A stretch of 64,000 nt of DNA from Runella sp. (GCA_023254175.1 JALQYJ010000001.1:24861-88860), one strand, 5' to 3'; positions 50,060-59,164 are shown, numbered from the stretch's first letter. Notes: generated by a model not told the origin, from the sequence alone. Numbers and translations are program-made.

Positions 50060-50288
50060 AGTTAGTTTTTTAGGGTTTGACTATTGAAGTGCCGAAAATG
50101 AGGCTTTTTATGGTAAATTTCAAAAAAAGAGGGTTTCTCGCTGATACTACTCTTTGATTGGAGGAACTTACTAGCGGCCTTCCACGCCCATTGCGATTTT
50201 ACGGATAATTCGGCGCTTTTTGTGTGGAGTATTTGTAATTGATAGAATTACCAATTTTAGAATAGGGTAGCTTTCGTATTTTTGCTCC

Positions 50289-52421
50289 ATGAAGCAACTA
50301 ATCCAAAACCTCCAAAACGGACAGACGATTTTGGAGGAAGTGCCCGCCCCTCAAGTAAAACCCGGTGCGGTACTGATTCACACCCGACGTAGCCTTGTTT
50401 CGTTGGGTACCGAACGGATGTTGGTCGAATTTGGTAAAGCTAACCTGATTGAAAAAGCCCGCCAACAACCTGAGCGGGTCAAAATGGTGTTGGATAAAAT
50501 CAAGTCGGATGGCTTGATACCGACGCTTGAAACGGTTTTTAATAAACTGGGCCAGCCTTTGCCACTCGGCTATTGCAATGTAGGGGAGGTGATTGCCCTA
50601 GGAGAGGGAGTGACTGACTTGCGTGTGGGTGACCGCGTGGCGTCCAATGGCTCCCATGCCGAAATCGTGTGCGTACCCCGTCATTTGGTGGCCAAAGTGC
50701 CTGATAATGTCACCGACGACGAAGCAGCGTTTATAGTTATTGGTTCTATTGGTCTTCAAGGAGTTCGATTATTGAATCCTACTTTGGGTGAAACCGTTGT
50801 GGTGATTGGGCTTGGGTTGATTGGATTACTTACGGCCGAACTGCTTCGTTTGAACGGTTGTCGGGTGGTTGGGGTGGATTTGGATAAACAAAAGTTAAAG
50901 ATAGCGGAGAATAAAGGTATCATTCCGTGCAATCCACGCTTGGGAGATGACCCCGTGAAATTTGTGGAAAGTGTGACCAATGGAGTGGGGGCCGACGGGG
51001 TAATTATAACGGCTTCGGCTAAAACGGACGAAATTATTTCACAAGCAGCGCGCATGTCCCGGAAACGAGGGCGAATTGTGTTAGTGGGGGAGATTGGACT
51101 TCAACTGAGCCGATCTGAATTTTACGAAAAAGAGTTGACGTTTCAGGTTTCGTGTTCCTACGGGCCAGGTCGCTACGACGACGATTATGAACAAAAAGGT
51201 GTCGATTATCCGTTGCCATTTGTTCGTTGGACTGAAAATCGCAATTTTCAAACCCTTCTTCAATTGTTGGAATCGGGGCAGTTGGATGTGAAGCCGCTCA
51301 TTACAGAGGTAGTTCCCTTGGAAGAATATGCCACTATTTACGGTGATATCAGCAAAGGAGGTACGATTGCTTCGCTACTGGCGTATCCCGAAAAGCCTTC
51401 ATTGGGGCGTACTGTTCGTTACAATGACATGGTTTTTGAAGGGAACAAAGGAGTAATTGGCATTATCGGGGCAGGTAACTTTACCAAAATGACGTTGCTT
51501 CCTGCCTTAAAAAGTGGAGCGGGGCAATTAAATGTCAAATACATTGCAAGCGCGAATGGATTGTCGGGAACGGCGTTGGCCCAGAAACACGGCATTCCCC
51601 TCAGTACCACCGACTACCGCGAAATGTTGGCCGACGATGAGGTGGACTTGGTACTTATCACCACTCGTCACCACCAACACGCACGCCTAACGATGGAGGC
51701 TTTGCAGGCGGGGAAACACGTGTTTGTGGAGAAACCACTGGCGATTTTTGAGAAAGAATTAGAAGAATTACTCACCATAAAAACGTCGGTTGCGCCCACT
51801 GCGAGTGTTACGGTGGGTTTCAATCGCCGTTTTTCGCCTCATGCTCAAAAAATGAAATCGCTTCTGGGTAATGCCCCAATGAACATAATTGCCACCATAA
51901 ACGCAGGCTTTATTCCTGCCTCGTCGTGGGTACATGACCGTGCAGTGGGCGGAGGTCGGATTTTAGGTGAAGCCTGTCATTTTATCGACTTAATTACGTT
52001 TTTGACAGGCAGTCGAGTCACAGCCGTATGTATGAACGCGATGGGGATAAACCCCACCGAAACGACGGATATCGCCAGTATTTTGTTGAGGTACGAAGAT
52101 GGCTCAACGGGCGTTATCAATTATTTTTCCAATGGGAGCAAAGTATACTCAAAAGAGCGCGTAGAGGTGTATTCGCAAGAACGAACGCTTGTTTTGGACA
52201 ACTTTCGTACGTTGAAAGGATACGGTTTTAAAGGTTTTACTAAGCTCAAAACTATACAAGACAAAGGGCACAAAGCGCAGTTTCAAGCGTTAATGGAGCG
52301 GATTCGGAGTGGCGGAGGGCCACTCATTCCTTTTGATGAAATTATCAATACGACGCAAGCATCTTTTGCTGCTCTTCGGAGCCTCAAAGAAGGTCGCTGG
52401 GTGGAGTGTGGAGGGTTTTGA
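50289..52421 (+). CDS. Bi-domain oxidoreductase: Zn-type alcohol dehydrogenase fused to Gfo/Idh/MocA domain
   Basis: N-half MDR (GVTDLRVGDRVASNGSHAEIVCVPRHLVAKVPD, VVVIGLGLIGLLTAELLRLNGCRVVGVD); C-half GVIGIIGAGNFTKM, QAGKHVFVEKPLA. Confidence 0.92.
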   Translation: MKQLIQNLQNGQTILEEVPAPQVKPGAVLIHTRRSLVSLGTERMLVEFGKANLIEKARQQPERVKMVLDKIKSDGLIPTLETVFNKLGQPLPLGYCNVGEVIALGEGVTDLRVGDRVASNGSHAEIVCVPRHLVAKVPDNVTDDEAAFIVIGSIGLQGVRLLNPTLGETVVVIGLGLIGLLTAELLRLNGCRVVGVDLDKQKLKIAENKGIIPCNPRLGDDPVKFVESVTNGVGADGVIITASAKTDEIISQAARMSRKRGRIVLVGEIGLQLSRSEFYEKELTFQVSCSYGPGRYDDDYEQKGVDYPLPFVRWTENRNFQTLLQLLESGQLDVKPLITEVVPLEEYATIYGDISKGGTIASLLAYPEKPSLGRTVRYNDMVFEGNKGVIGIIGAGNFTKMTLLPALKSGAGQLNVKYIASANGLSGTALAQKHGIPLSTTDYREMLADDEVDLVLITTRHHQHARLTMEALQAGKHVFVEKPLAIFEKELEELLTIKTSVAPTASVTVGFNRRFSPHAQKMKSLLGNAPMNIIATINAGFIPASSWVHDRAVGGGRILGEACHFIDLITFLTGSRVTAVCMNAMGINPTETTDIASILLRYEDGSTGVINYFSNGSKVYSKERVEVYSQERTLVLDNFRTLKGYGFKGFTKLKTIQDKGHKAQFQALMERIRSGGGPLIPFDEIINTTQASFAALRSLKEGRWVECGGF

Positions 52422-52435
52422 GAAACCCTCCACAC
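52406..52435 (+). terminator. Terminator hairpin with the TGA stop codon in its loop
   Basis: GTGTGGAGGGTTT-TGAG-AAACCCTCCACAC, perfect 13-bp stem, followed by CCTCCACATTTTTCT. Confidence 0.85.
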
Positions 52436-52448
52436 CCTCCACATTTTT

Positions 52449-52889
52449 CTAGGGTTGCCACTCATTGAGTTCGACCAGATACCCATCAGGGTCGGGAACG
52501 TAGATTTGAATGACCCCGTCAAAACGCGTTTGTTTATGAAAAGGCAGTTTGAGGCGAGTTAGATACGCGTCGGCCTTCTCCATAGAAGCTACAAAAATCG
52601 CAAAATGACTACCATTTCGGTCGTTGACTATGGGTTGCGTACGTCCTGCCAACAGGTGAATTTGCTGGTCGGTGCCAATTTTAAACCACGCCCGAATCGC
52701 CTTCAAATTATCAGGTACCTCGATACGTTCTAATTGCATTACTTCCCCATAAAACTTTGCACTTGCTTGTAAATCGGCCACTTGAAGTGCTATATGGTTG
52801 TGTTTGACAATGCCTATTTTGTCTTGAGAAAACCCTGATAATGAGTCCCAAAAAAACAAGATAGCGATGCAAAAAAAGAAAGATTTCAT
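52449..52889 (-). CDS. VOC/glyoxalase-family protein, secreted
   Basis: N-terminal signal; NHIALQVADLQASAKFYGEVMQLERIEVP ... QIYVPDPDGYLVELNEW. Confidence 0.88.
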   Translation of the reverse strand: MKSFFFCIAILFFWDSLSGFSQDKIGIVKHNHIALQVADLQASAKFYGEVMQLERIEVPDNLKAIRAWFKIGTDQQIHLLAGRTQPIVNDRNGSHFAIFVASMEKADAYLTRLKLPFHKQTRFDGVIQIYVPDPDGYLVELNEWQP

Positions 52890-53001
52890 GAGGAAATGAA
52901 TAGTAAAAAGTAGGCTAATAGACGCTGTATTGTAAAAGCGTTTTTAGGGCTATATTTACCTACATCGCTCCTTTGGGTTGTGTACCCTTCAACACAGACT
53001 A

Positions 53002-53023
53002 CTCAGGTTGTGAGCAACCTGAG
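53002..53023. repeat. TGAG-loop hairpin
   Basis: CTCAGGTTG-TGAG-CAACCTGAG, perfect 9-bp stem. Confidence 0.7.
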
Positions 53024-53025
53024 GT

Positions 53026-53060
53026 ACATTCGACATTCTTCCTTCTACGCTCGACATTCA
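53026..53060. repeat. Heptad-periodic array E (single-armed)
   Basis: ACATTCG ACATTCT TCCTTCT ACGCTCG ACATTCA, just downstream of the minus-strand stop at 53064. Confidence 0.65.
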
Positions 53061-53063
53061 AAA

Positions 53064-53351
53064 TCACAGCCACATTTTCACCAGTTCTTCCCATTCTTGT
53101 TCCAACGAATACGATGGCATTTCGGCACGGGCGCGTCGGTACCAGTAGCCTGCATTCCATTGGTCGCCTTCTTTGCGGTGCAAATACGCGTGTAGGCGGT
53201 CGTAGTCGCGCGTGCCTTCACGCGACTGAGCTATATCGTGTGCTTCGTCCCATTGGCCTTTGGCGTCGTACCACAAGGCTTTCACTAAAATAGGACAATC
53301 GGTAGGTACTTTCGATGAAGAAAGGCTTTGTTTAAAATCGTTAAATGTCAT
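53064..53351 (-). CDS. Conserved hypothetical protein
   Basis: MTFNDFKQSLSSSKVPTDCPILVKALWYDAKGQWDEAHDIAQSREGTRDYDRLHAYLHRKEGDQWNAGYWYRRA; strongly motif-like. Confidence 0.75.
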   Translation of the reverse strand: MTFNDFKQSLSSSKVPTDCPILVKALWYDAKGQWDEAHDIAQSREGTRDYDRLHAYLHRKEGDQWNAGYWYRRARAEMPSYSLEQEWEELVKMWL

Positions 53352-53417
53352 TTTGGATGCAGATTGAAAAAACAAAGAAACCTGATTTTTCTCATCTTTT
53401 CTTCCAAACTCGACCGA

Positions 53418-53425
53418 TACTTTTG
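53418..53425 (+). promoter_or_regulatory. Candidate -7 element TACTTTTG upstream of desaturase
   Basis: Fits TAnnTTTG, 33 nt before the start at 53459; no clear -33. Confidence 0.35.
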
Positions 53426-53458
53426 TGGTAGTGTAGTTTCAATTCATTTTCTCCGTTT

Positions 53459-54211
53459 ATGTATATTCTTGTCTTTTTTGTAGCCCACTGGTATTTGTCT
53501 CTTTTAATGCAAACCTTCTTCTTGCATCGTTACGCTGCTCATAAAATGTTCACAATGAGTTCGTTTTGGGAAAAATTCTTTTACACACTTACGTTCATTT
53601 TTCAAGGTTCTTCGTTTTTGAGCCCGTATGCGTATGGAGTGATGCACCGTCTTCACCACGCCTACGCCGATACGGAAGAAGACCCTCATTCGCCGAGTTT
53701 TTCGTCGAATCTTTTTGATATGATGTGGAAAACCAAGAATTATTACAACAATATTTTACACCGAGAAGACCAAATTCCTGCTAAGTTTAAGAAGGATGTT
53801 CCTCATTGGCAGTTTATGGAGCGCCTCGGCGATTATTGGATTATTCGTATAGGTTGGGGAGTATTGTACGTCTTATTTTATATCCAATTTGCGACGGCTT
53901 GGTGGATGTTTTTGTTGTTACCCATTCACTTTTTGATGGGACCTGTCCACGGTGTTATCATCAACTGGTACGCACACAAATACGGTTATACGAACTTTAA
54001 AGTAAATGATACGGCCAAAAACCTTCTTCCGTTCGACTTTTTGATGATGGGAGAATCGTACCACAACAACCACCACAAATTGGGTGGAAGAGCTAACTTT
54101 GGCGTAAAATGGCATGAGTTTGACCCTACCTATCCGTTCATTTTATTCCTGAACGCAACGGGTATCATCAAACTCAAGCGAAACAATGATTTGAATTATA
54201 TGCCTAGCTAG
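53459..54211 (+). CDS. Acyl-CoA/fatty acid desaturase
   Basis: Histidine boxes HRYAAH, HRLHHAYADTEEDPHS, YHNNHHKLGGRANFG. Confidence 0.92.
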   Translation: MYILVFFVAHWYLSLLMQTFFLHRYAAHKMFTMSSFWEKFFYTLTFIFQGSSFLSPYAYGVMHRLHHAYADTEEDPHSPSFSSNLFDMMWKTKNYYNNILHREDQIPAKFKKDVPHWQFMERLGDYWIIRIGWGVLYVLFYIQFATAWWMFLLLPIHFLMGPVHGVIINWYAHKYGYTNFKVNDTAKNLLPFDFLMMGESYHNNHHKLGGRANFGVKWHEFDPTYPFILFLNATGIIKLKRNNDLNYMPS

Positions 54212-54213
54212 GC

Positions 54214-54276
54214 GTGGTTACTGGTTATCTGTTAACTATTATTTGTCAACAGTACGAATAACGATTAACAGATAAC
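54214..54276. repeat. Heptad-periodic inverted array C (convergent gene junction)
   Basis: GTGGTTA CTGGTTA TCTGTTA ACTATTA TTTGTCA ACAGTAC GAATAAC GATTAAC AGATAAC; arms TGGTTATCTGTTAA/TTAACAGATAACCA perfect over 14 bp. Confidence 0.85.
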
Positions 54277-54284
54277 CAAATCAC

Positions 54285-55166
54285 CTACTTAAAAATGGCT
54301 TTTTTCGAGGCCAAAAGCGTGTTGGTCATCAAGCCACAGATAGTCATGAGCCCTACTCCGCCTGGGACTGGGGTAATGTAGCTCGATTTGGGCGCAACTT
54401 CGTCGAACTTAACGTCGCCTTTAATGGCAAAACCGCTTTTTTTGGATTCGTCCACTACGCGCGTGATACCGACGTCAATTACAACGGCACCTTCTTTTAC
54501 GTAATCGGCTGTGATAAACTCAGGGCGTCCTAAGGCGGCAATCAAGATGTCAGCGCTTTGACAAACCTCTTTTAAATTATGCGTACGGCTGTGGCAAATC
54601 GTCACGGTAGCGTTGCCAGGTGCGGTATTTCGTTGCATCAAAATACCCATCGGAAGACCCACAATCTGGCTACGTCCTACCACTACGCAATGCTTGCCAG
54701 CGGTGTCGATATTGTAGCGTTTGAGCATTTCCAAAATCCCAAACGGGGTAGCTGAAATGTACGCAGGCAAGCCTTTGCACATGCGCCCAACGTTGATGGG
54801 ATGAAAGCCGTCCACGTCTTTCTCAGGGGCGACTGCTTCCATTACGGTGTTTTCAGAAATGTGAGAAGGAAGCGGTAACTGTACGATAAAACCGTCGATG
54901 TCTGCGTCGTTGTTGAGGGCTTCGATGTGCGATAGTACCTCCGCTTCCGAAGTAGTTTCGGGTAAACGCACAAGTGTTGATTTAAACCCTACCTCTTCGC
55001 AGCTTTTGATTTTTGATGCCACGTAGGTTTCACTTGCGCCGTTGTTTCCTACCAAAATCGCCGCCAAATGAGGCGTTTTTCCGCCTTCTGCTTTGATTTT
55101 ATCTACTTCTGCTTTGATTTCGGCTTTTACCTGTGCCGACAGGAACTTACCGTCTAAAAGTTGCAT
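54285..55166 (-). CDS. folD: Methylenetetrahydrofolate dehydrogenase/cyclohydrolase
   Basis: [85 protein letters not shown]. Confidence 0.97.
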   Translation of the reverse strand: MQLLDGKFLSAQVKAEIKAEVDKIKAEGGKTPHLAAILVGNNGASETYVASKIKSCEEVGFKSTLVRLPETTSEAEVLSHIEALNNDADIDGFIVQLPLPSHISENTVMEAVAPEKDVDGFHPINVGRMCKGLPAYISATPFGILEMLKRYNIDTAGKHCVVVGRSQIVGLPMGILMQRNTAPGNATVTICHSRTHNLKEVCQSADILIAALGRPEFITADYVKEGAVVIDVGITRVVDESKKSGFAIKGDVKFDEVAPKSSYITPVPGGVGLMTICGLMTNTLLASKKAIFK

Positions 55167-55391
55167 TTTGTATGTATAAATATTCTTAACTGTTCAACAA
55201 CTCTTGTACTTCTACCTTTAAAATTGGAAGATAGTTAATGATTATCGCCCAAATACTAACTGGCTCGATTGTATCATATCCATGAATTTATCTTGTTTCG
55301 AGTATCAACAATAGGCTCTTTCAACCTTGTGGGTTTGAAAAATTGTTTTTAACTGGGATAAATTATCTTTTATTAAACCATTCATAGTTTT

Positions 55392-56102
55392 CTACAAAAA
55401 CTTTTCCAGCAATGTCTCTTTCAACAGCTCCATACCCACTGTTGCTTTTTCGGGAATAAATGTGACGTACTTGGTGCTCCCAGCTAGCTCTGGTGTTTTG
55501 GGGTCAACCACGAAAATAGGCACACGAGGACGAACGTAATGCACCAAGCCCGCCGCAGGATACACCACCAACGACGTGCCAACCACCACAAAAATATCTG
55601 CTTGCTCGGTCAGTTCAATGGCGGGCTCTATCATTGGCACTTCTTCGTGAAACCACACAATATTGGGGCGTAGTTGGCTGCCAAGTTTGCATTTATCTCC
55701 CAAATTCAACTCCCACCCTTTGATGTCATACACCAAACGGGGATTTTTAGTACTGCGCGATTGGAACAGCTCTCCGTGTAAGTGGAGTACTTTGGTAGAA
55801 CCTGCTTTTTCGTGCAAATTATCGACGTTTTGGGTAATAATCTGAACATCAAATTGTTGTTCCAACTCCGCTAAAATCAAATGAGCCGCATTTGGCTCGA
55901 CGGATAGCGCCTGTTTGCGGCGTTCGTTGTAAAAATCAAGTACTAACTGCGGGTTTTTGCGCCAGCCCTCGGGCGTGGCTACGTCCTCTATGCGATAGCC
56001 TTCCCACAATCCATCTGAATCGCGAAAGGTCTTAATACCGCTTTCAGCGCTTATACCTGCGCCTGACAGGATAACTAACTTTTTTTTGGGCGACGATGAC
56101 AT
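55392..56102 (-). CDS. Sir2-family NAD-dependent protein deacylase
   Basis: KKLVILSGAGISAESGIKTFRDSDGLWEGY, IITQNVDNLHEKAGSTKVLHLHGELF, RPNIVWFHEEVP, VVGTSLVVYPAAGL. Confidence 0.95.
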   Translation of the reverse strand: MSSSPKKKLVILSGAGISAESGIKTFRDSDGLWEGYRIEDVATPEGWRKNPQLVLDFYNERRKQALSVEPNAAHLILAELEQQFDVQIITQNVDNLHEKAGSTKVLHLHGELFQSRSTKNPRLVYDIKGWELNLGDKCKLGSQLRPNIVWFHEEVPMIEPAIELTEQADIFVVVGTSLVVYPAAGLVHYVRPRVPIFVVDPKTPELAGSTKYVTFIPEKATVGMELLKETLLEKFL

Positions 56103-57054
56103 TCGTTTCTGGGATAAATGATTGTAAGAACGAGTTTACTTTTGCGTAAAACACCGCAGGATTGTCTAACCAAGGAAAATGATGCGCTAGGTCAATCACC
56201 GTTAGGGAGGCCGCAGGCAATGCTTTTTTCCAATAGCTGACCAATCCACTGAGATTGAATCGTTGCCGCGACAATACGACCATGACGGGGATGTCGCACT
56301 GACGAATGCTCGTAATGCAGTCAAACGGATCAGAAACAAATTTACTACTTACCCTGCTTTTTACGTCGATATTCTGAATTTTTTCGTACAAAAAACCTGC
56401 CGCTATGGGCTCATGAAGGGTATCGTGTACATAAGTAGCGGCCTGAAAACCCATGATGGCTTTGGCGCGTGCCACCGAGTCTGCCGTAATTGTTTGAAGG
56501 TGTTGTTGTAGTTTTTCAAACCGCCGATTGATGACTTCTTGCGACAACATTTCCGAAAAACCGTAATCCTCGTGCGTGTCAAAATACACCTCCGAGCTAT
56601 TGGGCAAGGTCGTCATCGACACGGGATTTACCAAAATTAATTGCCCCAAATGCGTGCCCGCTTGCGAAGCGTACGCACAGGCGATTTTAGCTCCAAAACC
56701 GTGTGCCATCACCGACCATTTCGGGATACGCAGCACCATTCGGAGGGCTTCAATGTCGGCTACGGCTTTGTTGAAATTGACCGTTGAGTCGCTAATGTAC
56801 GGAAACCGACTTTTACCCGTAGCACGCGGGTCGTAGAAGACAACGCGGTTGGTTTCCGATAGTTTTTGGACAAGTTCTCTCAAGTAGCTTGAAGAGTTTC
56901 CCACGTCACCAACGACAAGGACGGGATTGCCATTCCCGACTATTTTGAAGTACAAATTAGCGCCGCTGTTACAAATAGCCCACCCTTCGTTTTGGGCCCT
57001 ACTCCCCAACACCACCAACAAAAACGCGATTATATAGGGTAAAGCTTTTCTCAT
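56044..57054 (-). CDS. Alpha/beta hydrolase, secreted
   Basis: Signal peptide; GNPVLVVGDVGNSSSYLRELVQKLSETNRVVFYDPRATGKSRFP; WSVMAHGFGAKIACAYASQ. Confidence 0.88.
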   Translation of the reverse strand: MRKALPYIIAFLLVVLGSRAQNEGWAICNSGANLYFKIVGNGNPVLVVGDVGNSSSYLRELVQKLSETNRVVFYDPRATGKSRFPYISDSTVNFNKAVADIEALRMVLRIPKWSVMAHGFGAKIACAYASQAGTHLGQLILVNPVSMTTLPNSSEVYFDTHEDYGFSEMLSQEVINRRFEKLQQHLQTITADSVARAKAIMGFQAATYVHDTLHEPIAAGFLYEKIQNIDVKSRVSSKFVSDPFDCITSIRQCDIPVMVVLSRQRFNLSGLVSYWKKALPAASLTVIDLAHHFPWLDNPAVFYAKVNSFLQSFIPETNVIVAQKKVSYPVRRRYKR

Positions 57055-57072
57055 GCGGCCCCTGAGATTTTC

Positions 57073-57149
57073 GTTATTTGTTAATTGTTATCTGTTATTA
57101 GTTGTTCACTGCTGATAACAGATAACAATTAACAGATAACGAATTACTG
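57073..57149. repeat. Heptad-periodic inverted array D (downstream of argG)
   Basis: GTTATTT GTTAATT GTTATCT GTTATTA GTTGTTC ACTGCTG ATAACAG ATAACAA TTAACAG ATAACGA ATTACTG; arms 57071-57098 and 57115-57142 pair over 28 nt with one wobble. Confidence 0.88.
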
Positions 57150-58343
57150 ATTCAACTCACTAATTTTCTGATAAATCATCACTTGGTTTGACGCTACTTT
57201 GGCAAAACCACGAACGTCGTCGCCAGTCCAAGCGTTGTTCATTTCACCATAGCTACCAAACACCGACGACATCAAATCGAAATTTGATTCAATGCCTTCA
57301 ACGTGGAAACGGTACGGCGCCAAATGAACGTGTACCAATCCCGAAACGTGTGCTTGGGTATCGGCTAAGAATGTCTCAATGTTACGCATTACAGGCTCCA
57401 TAAATTGCCCCTTGTGCAATAGACTTCCGTACCAGTTGGCCAACTGTTCTTTCCAGTACAATTGTTGCTCGCTCAATACGTGTTTTTCCAACGTATGGTG
57501 CGCTTTGATAATCACCAACGGCGCGGCTGCTTCAAAACCTACCCGTCCTTTGATACCAATAATGGTGTCACCCACGTGGATGTCACGTCCGATACCGAAA
57601 GGCGCTGCAATTTCGGTCAATTTCTGAATCACTTCTACCGCACTCATTGCTTCGCCGTTGAGCGAGCAAAGTTCGCCTTTTTCGAAGCCCAACGTAACCC
57701 GTTCGGCTTCGGTTTTGCTTACTTGTGTTGGGAAGGCACTTTCTGGCAGGTAGTTATTTGAAGTCAAGGTTTCTTTTCCACCTACCGATGTTCCCCACAA
57801 ACCTTTATTGATTGAATACGCTGCTTTATGCCATTCTTGATCAACTCCTTTTGATTTTAGGTACTCGATTTCGGCCTCACGTGAGAGACGCATGTCACGA
57901 ATCGGGGTAATGATTTCGGCTTCGGGCATGATGATGCGGAACGCCATATCGAAACGCACTTGGTCGTTTCCTGCGCCTGTGCTTCCGTGGGCAATGGCCG
58001 CTGCGCCAATTTTTTTGGCAAACTCAGCGGCTGCAATCGCCTGAAAAATACGCTCAGCACTCACCGAAAGTGGGTACGTGTTATTTTTTAGAATGTTTCC
58101 AAAAATTAAGTATTTGATGCACTCGTCGTAGTAAGCCGCTGTTTTTGAAATAGTTACGTGCGACTTCACACCCAACGAATACGCACGAGCTTCGATAGCT
58201 TTCAGTTCTTCGTCCGAAAAACCTCCAGTATCAACCAATACTGAGTGCACTTCGTAGCCTTTGTCTTCCGACAAATATTTGACACAAAATGAGGTATCCA
58301 GACCTCCACTAAATGCTAAAACAACTTTCTTTTTTTCTGACAT
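57144..58343 (-). CDS. argG: Argininosuccinate synthase
   Basis: KKKVVLAFSGGLDTSFCVKYLSEDKGYEV, AAAIAHGSTGAGNDQVRFDMAF, TPIRDMRLSREAEIEYLKSKG. Confidence 0.96.
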   Translation of the reverse strand: MSEKKKVVLAFSGGLDTSFCVKYLSEDKGYEVHSVLVDTGGFSDEELKAIEARAYSLGVKSHVTISKTAAYYDECIKYLIFGNILKNNTYPLSVSAERIFQAIAAAEFAKKIGAAAIAHGSTGAGNDQVRFDMAFRIIMPEAEIITPIRDMRLSREAEIEYLKSKGVDQEWHKAAYSINKGLWGTSVGGKETLTSNNYLPESAFPTQVSKTEAERVTLGFEKGELCSLNGEAMSAVEVIQKLTEIAAPFGIGRDIHVGDTIIGIKGRVGFEAAAPLVIIKAHHTLEKHVLSEQQLYWKEQLANWYGSLLHKGQFMEPVMRNIETFLADTQAHVSGLVHVHLAPYRFHVEGIESNFDLMSSVFGSYGEMNNAWTGDDVRGFAKVASNQVMIYQKISELNQ

Positions 58344-58368
58344 CGGTGGTAAATACAATTTTTTGTTG

Positions 58369-58376
58369 CAAAGTTA
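58369..58376 (-). promoter_or_regulatory. Candidate -7 element TAACTTTG upstream of argG
   Basis: Minus strand TAACTTTG 26 nt before the argG start; no clear -33. Confidence 0.4.
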
Positions 58377-58407
58377 AGATAATCTAAGGAAGGTTACTAA
58401 AAAAATA

Positions 58408-58435
58408 AACCCGCTGACCTTGGTGCCAGCGGGTT
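58408..58435 (-). terminator. Terminator of GNAT gene
   Basis: AACCCGCTG...CAGCGGGTT, T-tract (TTATTTTTTT) on minus strand. Confidence 0.85.
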
Positions 58436-58456
58436 AGTGAAGTAATATAGTTTTTA

Positions 58457-59164
58457 TTACGCCATTTCTACTTCTTGTTGGCGATGACGTGCTTTTGCTT
58501 CTCTGATTTCGCGTTGTAGCAATACGCGCTGCTTGAGGCGCATCCAGCGTTCGTACAGTTTTGATTCTTTCAAGAAGTCCCAAGGCGCTTTTTTCTCGCT
58601 TTTTTGAATCGCTTGTGGGTCGTACATCATTCCTGTACACAGACAGTTTTTACGGTTGGTACGCGTCAATACGTCATAGTTTACACAACTAGAACAACCC
58701 TTCCAGAAGGCATCATCCGCAGGTAATTCACTAAACGTAACTGGCTCGTAGCCCAAATCCGAGTTGATTTTCATTACGGCTAAGCTCGTAGTGATACCTA
58801 TGATTTTGGCTTCTGGATATTTGTTGCGTGATAACTCAAATGCTTTGCGTTTGATGGCTTTTGCAATTCCACTCTTTCGGTGGTCGGGGTGAACGATAAG
58901 CCCTGAGTTAGCCACAAATTTACCATGTTCCCAAGTTTCGATGTAACAAAAACCAACCCACTCGCCCAAAAGCGTAGTGGCGATGATTGCCTTGCCTTCG
59001 GCCATTTTTTCGCGGATGTAAACTGGAGAGCGTTTGGCAATACCAGTTCCGCGTTGTTTTGCGCTTTCTTCCATCTCTTTGCAGATAGTTTCGGCGAGGT
59101 TAAAATGTTTTTCTTCGGCTGTCTCTACAATGTATTGGTCAGATACGATTTCGATGTTTGACAT
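58457..59164 (-). CDS. GNAT family N-acetyltransferase with C-terminal Cys cluster, argG neighbour
   Basis: GNAT core (GLIVHPDHRKSGIAKAIKRKAFELS); GCSSCVNYDVLTRTNRKNCLCTGMMYDP. Confidence 0.87.
   Translation of the reverse strand: MSNIEIVSDQYIVETAEEKHFNLAETICKEMEESAKQRGTGIAKRSPVYIREKMAEGKAIIATTLLGEWVGFCYIETWEHGKFVANSGLIVHPDHRKSGIAKAIKRKAFELSRNKYPEAKIIGITTSLAVMKINSDLGYEPVTFSELPADDAFWKGCSSCVNYDVLTRTNRKNCLCTGMMYDPQAIQKSEKKAPWDFLKESKLYERWMRLKQRVLLQREIREAKARHRQQEVEMA

Noticed and set aside
50277-50284. TATTTTTG as promoter of the bi-domain oxidoreductase
   Set aside because: Only 4 nt before the ATG; no room for a TSS with leader and no -33 element at the right spacing.
55319-55341. TTTCAACCTTGTGGGTTTGAAA palindrome as a CRISPR-like repeat
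   Set aside because: Only one copy and no spacer array; probably a dispersed hairpin or terminator.
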